NCBI GenBank assembly: GCA_046048295.1
Contig: JBJOGJ010000063.1
Coordinates: 1-16,806 of the forward strand
Length of the DNA stretch: 16,806 nt
Source: CBDCWA01 sp046048295
GTDB lineage: Bacteria > Pseudomonadota > Alphaproteobacteria > Rhizobiales > Hyphomicrobiaceae
Reading direction: 5' to 3'
Positions 14,916-16,806 of this stretch are shown here, one piece after another (the stretch's first letter is position 1; every line of letters starts with the position of its first letter). The translations under genes were made by a program, and so were the position numbers. The notes beneath the pieces were generated by a model, which saw only the letters and a list, made by a program, of their open reading frames with translations, made no database searches and was not told the origin of the DNA.

Positions 14916-16193
14916 TCAACCGCGCTCACGCGCGATCGCCCGCCAACCGATATCGCGACGATAGAACCCGCCTGGCCAATCGATAACCGCAATCGCGTCG
15001 TAAGCCCGCGCCTGCGCATCCCCCACAGTCCTGCCGAGCGCCGTCACGCAGAGAACGCGCCCGCCCGAGGCGATCACTTTCGCGCCATAGCGCTTCGTGC
15101 CCGCATGGAAGACCTCGACGCCTCCCATCCCGGCAGCAGCGTCGAGCCCCTCGATCTCGGTGCCGGTCTTCGGAGTACCCGGATACCCTTCCGCCGCCAT
15201 GACGACCGTCAGCGCCGCCTCGTCGCGCCAGCGCACCTGCGCATCCTTCAGGCGTCCCTCGACGGTCGCCAGCATCAGCTCCAGGAGATCGCTCTCGAGC
15301 CGCATCACAAGCACCTGCGCCTCCGGATCGCCGAAGCGCGCGTTGTACTCGATGAGTTTCGGCCCGTCGCTGGTGATCATCAATCCGGCATACAGTACGC
15401 CTCGGTACGGCGTGCCTCGCTGCGCCATCGCCTCTGCGGTCGGGCGCACAATCTCGCGCATGACCTTTTCCTCGAGCGCTGGCGTCATCACCGGCGCCGG
15501 CGAATAGGCGCCCATGCCGCCGGTGTTCGGGCCCGTATCGCCATCGCCGACCCGCTTGTGGTCCTGCGCGCTGCCGAACGGTACGACGTCGCGACCGTCG
15601 ACGAAGGCAAAAAAGCTCGCCTCCTCGCCTTCCAGGAACTCCTCGATCACGACGCGCGCTCCCGCCGCCCCGAACGAGCCCGAGAAGCATGCCTCCACGG
15701 CCGCTCGCGCGTCCTGCTGCGTCTCGGCAATCACCACCCCCTTGCCGGCGGCAAGTCCATCCGCCTTGATGACCACCGGCAGGGCATGCGTCGCGACATA
15801 GGCAAGCGCCGGATCGCGCTCATCGAATGTCGCATAGGCGGCGGTTGGGATGCCGTTTTCCCGGCACAGCTCCTTGGTGAAGCCCTTCGATCCCTCGAGT
15901 GCCGCGGCCGCCCTTGTCGGGCCGAAAGCCTTGATGCCTTCGCGTTCCAGCGTGTCCACCAGGCCGGCCACCAGCGGCGCTTCTGGGCCGACGACCACCA
16001 GGTCGATCTCGTGCTCACGGCAGAAGTCCACCACCTTGCCCTGATCGGCGACATCGAGTGCCACGCACTCGGCGATGGCGCAGATGCCTGCATTGCCCGG
16101 CGCAACATGGAGCCGGCCGAGCCTGCTGCTGCGCTTCAGCCCAAACGCCAGCGCATGCTCGCGACCGCCGCCACCGATCAGCAGAACGTTCAT
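14916..16193 (-). CDS. purD: Phosphoribosylamine--glycine ligase (GAR synthetase)
   Basis: A 425-residue complete PurD, the second enzyme of de novo purine synthesis, joining 5-phosphoribosylamine and glycine with ATP in the cytoplasm. The N-terminal MNVLLIGGGGREHALAFGL is diagnostic; the ATP-grasp domain shows KADGLAAGKGV, EEFLEGEEASFFAFVDG, and NTGGMGAYSPAP, followed by the C-terminal YNARFGDPEAQ metal-site segment. Length matches the family. The start has a strong GGAGGA (plus strand 16197-16202) a few bases upstream. It diverges from xseA across 125 bases and converges on the HAD gene. A short GC stem with a T-run lies in its leader. Assignment is secure. Confidence 0.97.
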   Translation of the reverse strand: MNVLLIGGGGREHALAFGLKRSSRLGRLHVAPGNAGICAIAECVALDVADQGKVVDFCREHEIDLVVVGPEAPLVAGLVDTLEREGIKAFGPTRAAAALEGSKGFTKELCRENGIPTAAYATFDERDPALAYVATHALPVVIKADGLAAGKGVVIAETQQDARAAVEACFSGSFGAAGARVVIEEFLEGEEASFFAFVDGRDVVPFGSAQDHKRVGDGDTGPNTGGMGAYSPAPVMTPALEEKVMREIVRPTAEAMAQRGTPYRGVLYAGLMITSDGPKLIEYNARFGDPEAQVLVMRLESDLLELMLATVEGRLKDAQVRWRDEAALTVVMAAEGYPGTPKTGTEIEGLDAAAGMGGVEVFHAGTKRYGAKVIASGGRVLCVTALGRTVGDAQARAYDAIAVIDWPGGFYRRDIGWRAIARERG

Positions 16194-16209
16194 TTATCCT
16201 CCAGCCTCG

Positions 16210-16231
16210 AAAAAGCCCGCAGAATCGCGGG
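16210..16231 (-). terminator. Terminator-like hairpin in the purD leader
   Basis: On the minus strand CCCGC and GCGGG (plus 16216-16231) flank a six-base loop, and after one C a run of five T follows (plus 16210-16214), about 17 bases before the purD ATG. This is the form of a small intrinsic terminator or attenuator placed inside the leader. The stem is only 5 bp, so it may be weak or chance. Confidence 0.35.
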
Positions 16232-16318
16232 AAAACGGTGCTCGTGCCGCTTTAGCGGTCCGCGCTTTCGACACGTTGGTGTAACATTCTCCCGCGCTGA
16301 GCCAAAATGGGGTGATTC

Positions 16319-16806
16319 ATGCAGGAGCACGCAACCGGAACGCAGCCTGCCGACAACGTCGGGGAGTATACCGTCTCCGAATTGTCGGGTGCGATCAAGC
16401 GCGCGCTCGAGGACGGCTTCGGCTACGTACGTCTGCGCGGCGAGATCTCCGGCTACCGGGGGCCGCACGGCTCGGGCCATTGCTACTTCGCATTGAAGGA
16501 CGAAAAGGCGAAGATCGACGCGGTGGTCTGGCGCGGTTCGTTCTCACGGCTTCGCTTCAAGCCAGAGGAAGGCATGGAGGTGATCGCGCAGGGGCGCATC
16601 ACGACCTATCCTGGCTCTTCGAAATACCAGATCGTCATCGAGACCATGGAGCCCGCCGGCATCGGTGCGCTGATGGCGCTGCTCGAGGAGCGCAAGCGCA
16701 AGTTCGCTGCCGAGGGCCTGTTCGACGAATCGCGCAAGCAAAGGATTCCGTTCCTGCCCCGCGTCATCGGCATCGTCACCTCTCCGACCGGCGCCGTCAT
16801 CCGTGA
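16319..16806 (+). CDS. xseA: Exodeoxyribonuclease VII large subunit, 5' part
   Basis: The first ~162 residues of XseA, running off the window end with no stop. Exonuclease VII (XseA with XseB) degrades single-stranded DNA in both directions. The N-terminal OB-fold is readable: EYTVSELSGAIKRALEDGF, VRLRGEISGYRGPHGSGHCY, FALKDEKAKIDAVVW, and GRITTYPGSSKYQIVIETMEP; the catalytic-domain entry FLPRVIGIVTSPTGAVIR follows. The ATG at 16319 is preceded by GGGGTGA (16309-16315); an ATG at 16306 is followed two codons later by a stop and is not used. Divergent from purD, an arrangement I recall from rhizobial-type alphaproteobacteria. Assignment is secure. Confidence 0.96.
   Translation, partial: MQEHATGTQPADNVGEYTVSELSGAIKRALEDGFGYVRLRGEISGYRGPHGSGHCYFALKDEKAKIDAVVWRGSFSRLRFKPEEGMEVIAQGRITTYPGSSKYQIVIETMEPAGIGALMALLEERKRKFAAEGLFDESRKQRIPFLPRVIGIVTSPTGAVIR

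Noticed and set aside
15105..16496. Plus-strand open frame of 463 codons across purD and into xseA
   Set aside because: It is antisense to a full-length PurD and out of frame with XseA; no domain or ribosome site supports it.

Overview
The window is about 16.8 kb of GC-rich, densely coding DNA with short Shine-Dalgarno leaders and many overlapping or nearly abutting genes. The backbone genes (a DUF533/TerB-like protein, a degenerate EAL protein, a TIGR01459-type HAD hydrolase, purD, and xseA divergent from purD) suggest an alphaproteobacterium, most likely in the Hyphomicrobiales/Rhizobiales. This rests on gene content and arrangement recalled from known genomes, not on a search. No rRNA, tRNA, CRISPR array, transposase or integrase was seen.

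Layout: positions 126-1154 encode the DUF533 protein. Positions 1391-7732 form a tight plus-strand operon of six genes: a DUF2848 protein, a PHBH-type FAD monooxygenase, an amidase-signature hydrolase, a UbiD-family decarboxylase, a substrate-binding-protein-fold protein without a signal peptide, and a small cupin. It has a plausible sigma-70-type promoter at 1317-1345. A convergent XRE-type regulator (7745-8347, minus) and a TetR-type regulator (8782-9351, plus) diverge from a 434-bp noncoding region that holds a strong palindromic hairpin and a TTTTCGCGAAAA palindrome. A second short operon (9452-12090) encodes a fumarate-reductase/ketosteroid-dehydrogenase-type flavoprotein and a TauD/TfdA-type Fe(II)/2-oxoglutarate dioxygenase. 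Backbone genes resume with the EAL-like protein (12257-13972), the HAD hydrolase (14049-14909), purD (14916-16193, minus) and the 5' part of xseA (16319 to the window end).

Taken together, 1391-12090 looks like an accessory catabolic locus for an aromatic or N-heteroaromatic carboxylic acid or amide. The encoded chemistry is prFMN-dependent (de)carboxylation, flavin hydroxylation, amide or ring hydrolysis, cupin chemistry, flavin dehydrogenation or reduction, and 2OG-dependent oxidation, under two local regulators. The substrate cannot be read from the sequence. I do not recognise this exact gene set as a named pathway, and it is the main candidate for an undescribed system. Oddities inside it are the apparent loss of the UbiD metal-ligand His, an unusual amidase oxyanion loop, and a leaderless SBP-fold protein with no transporter genes beside it.
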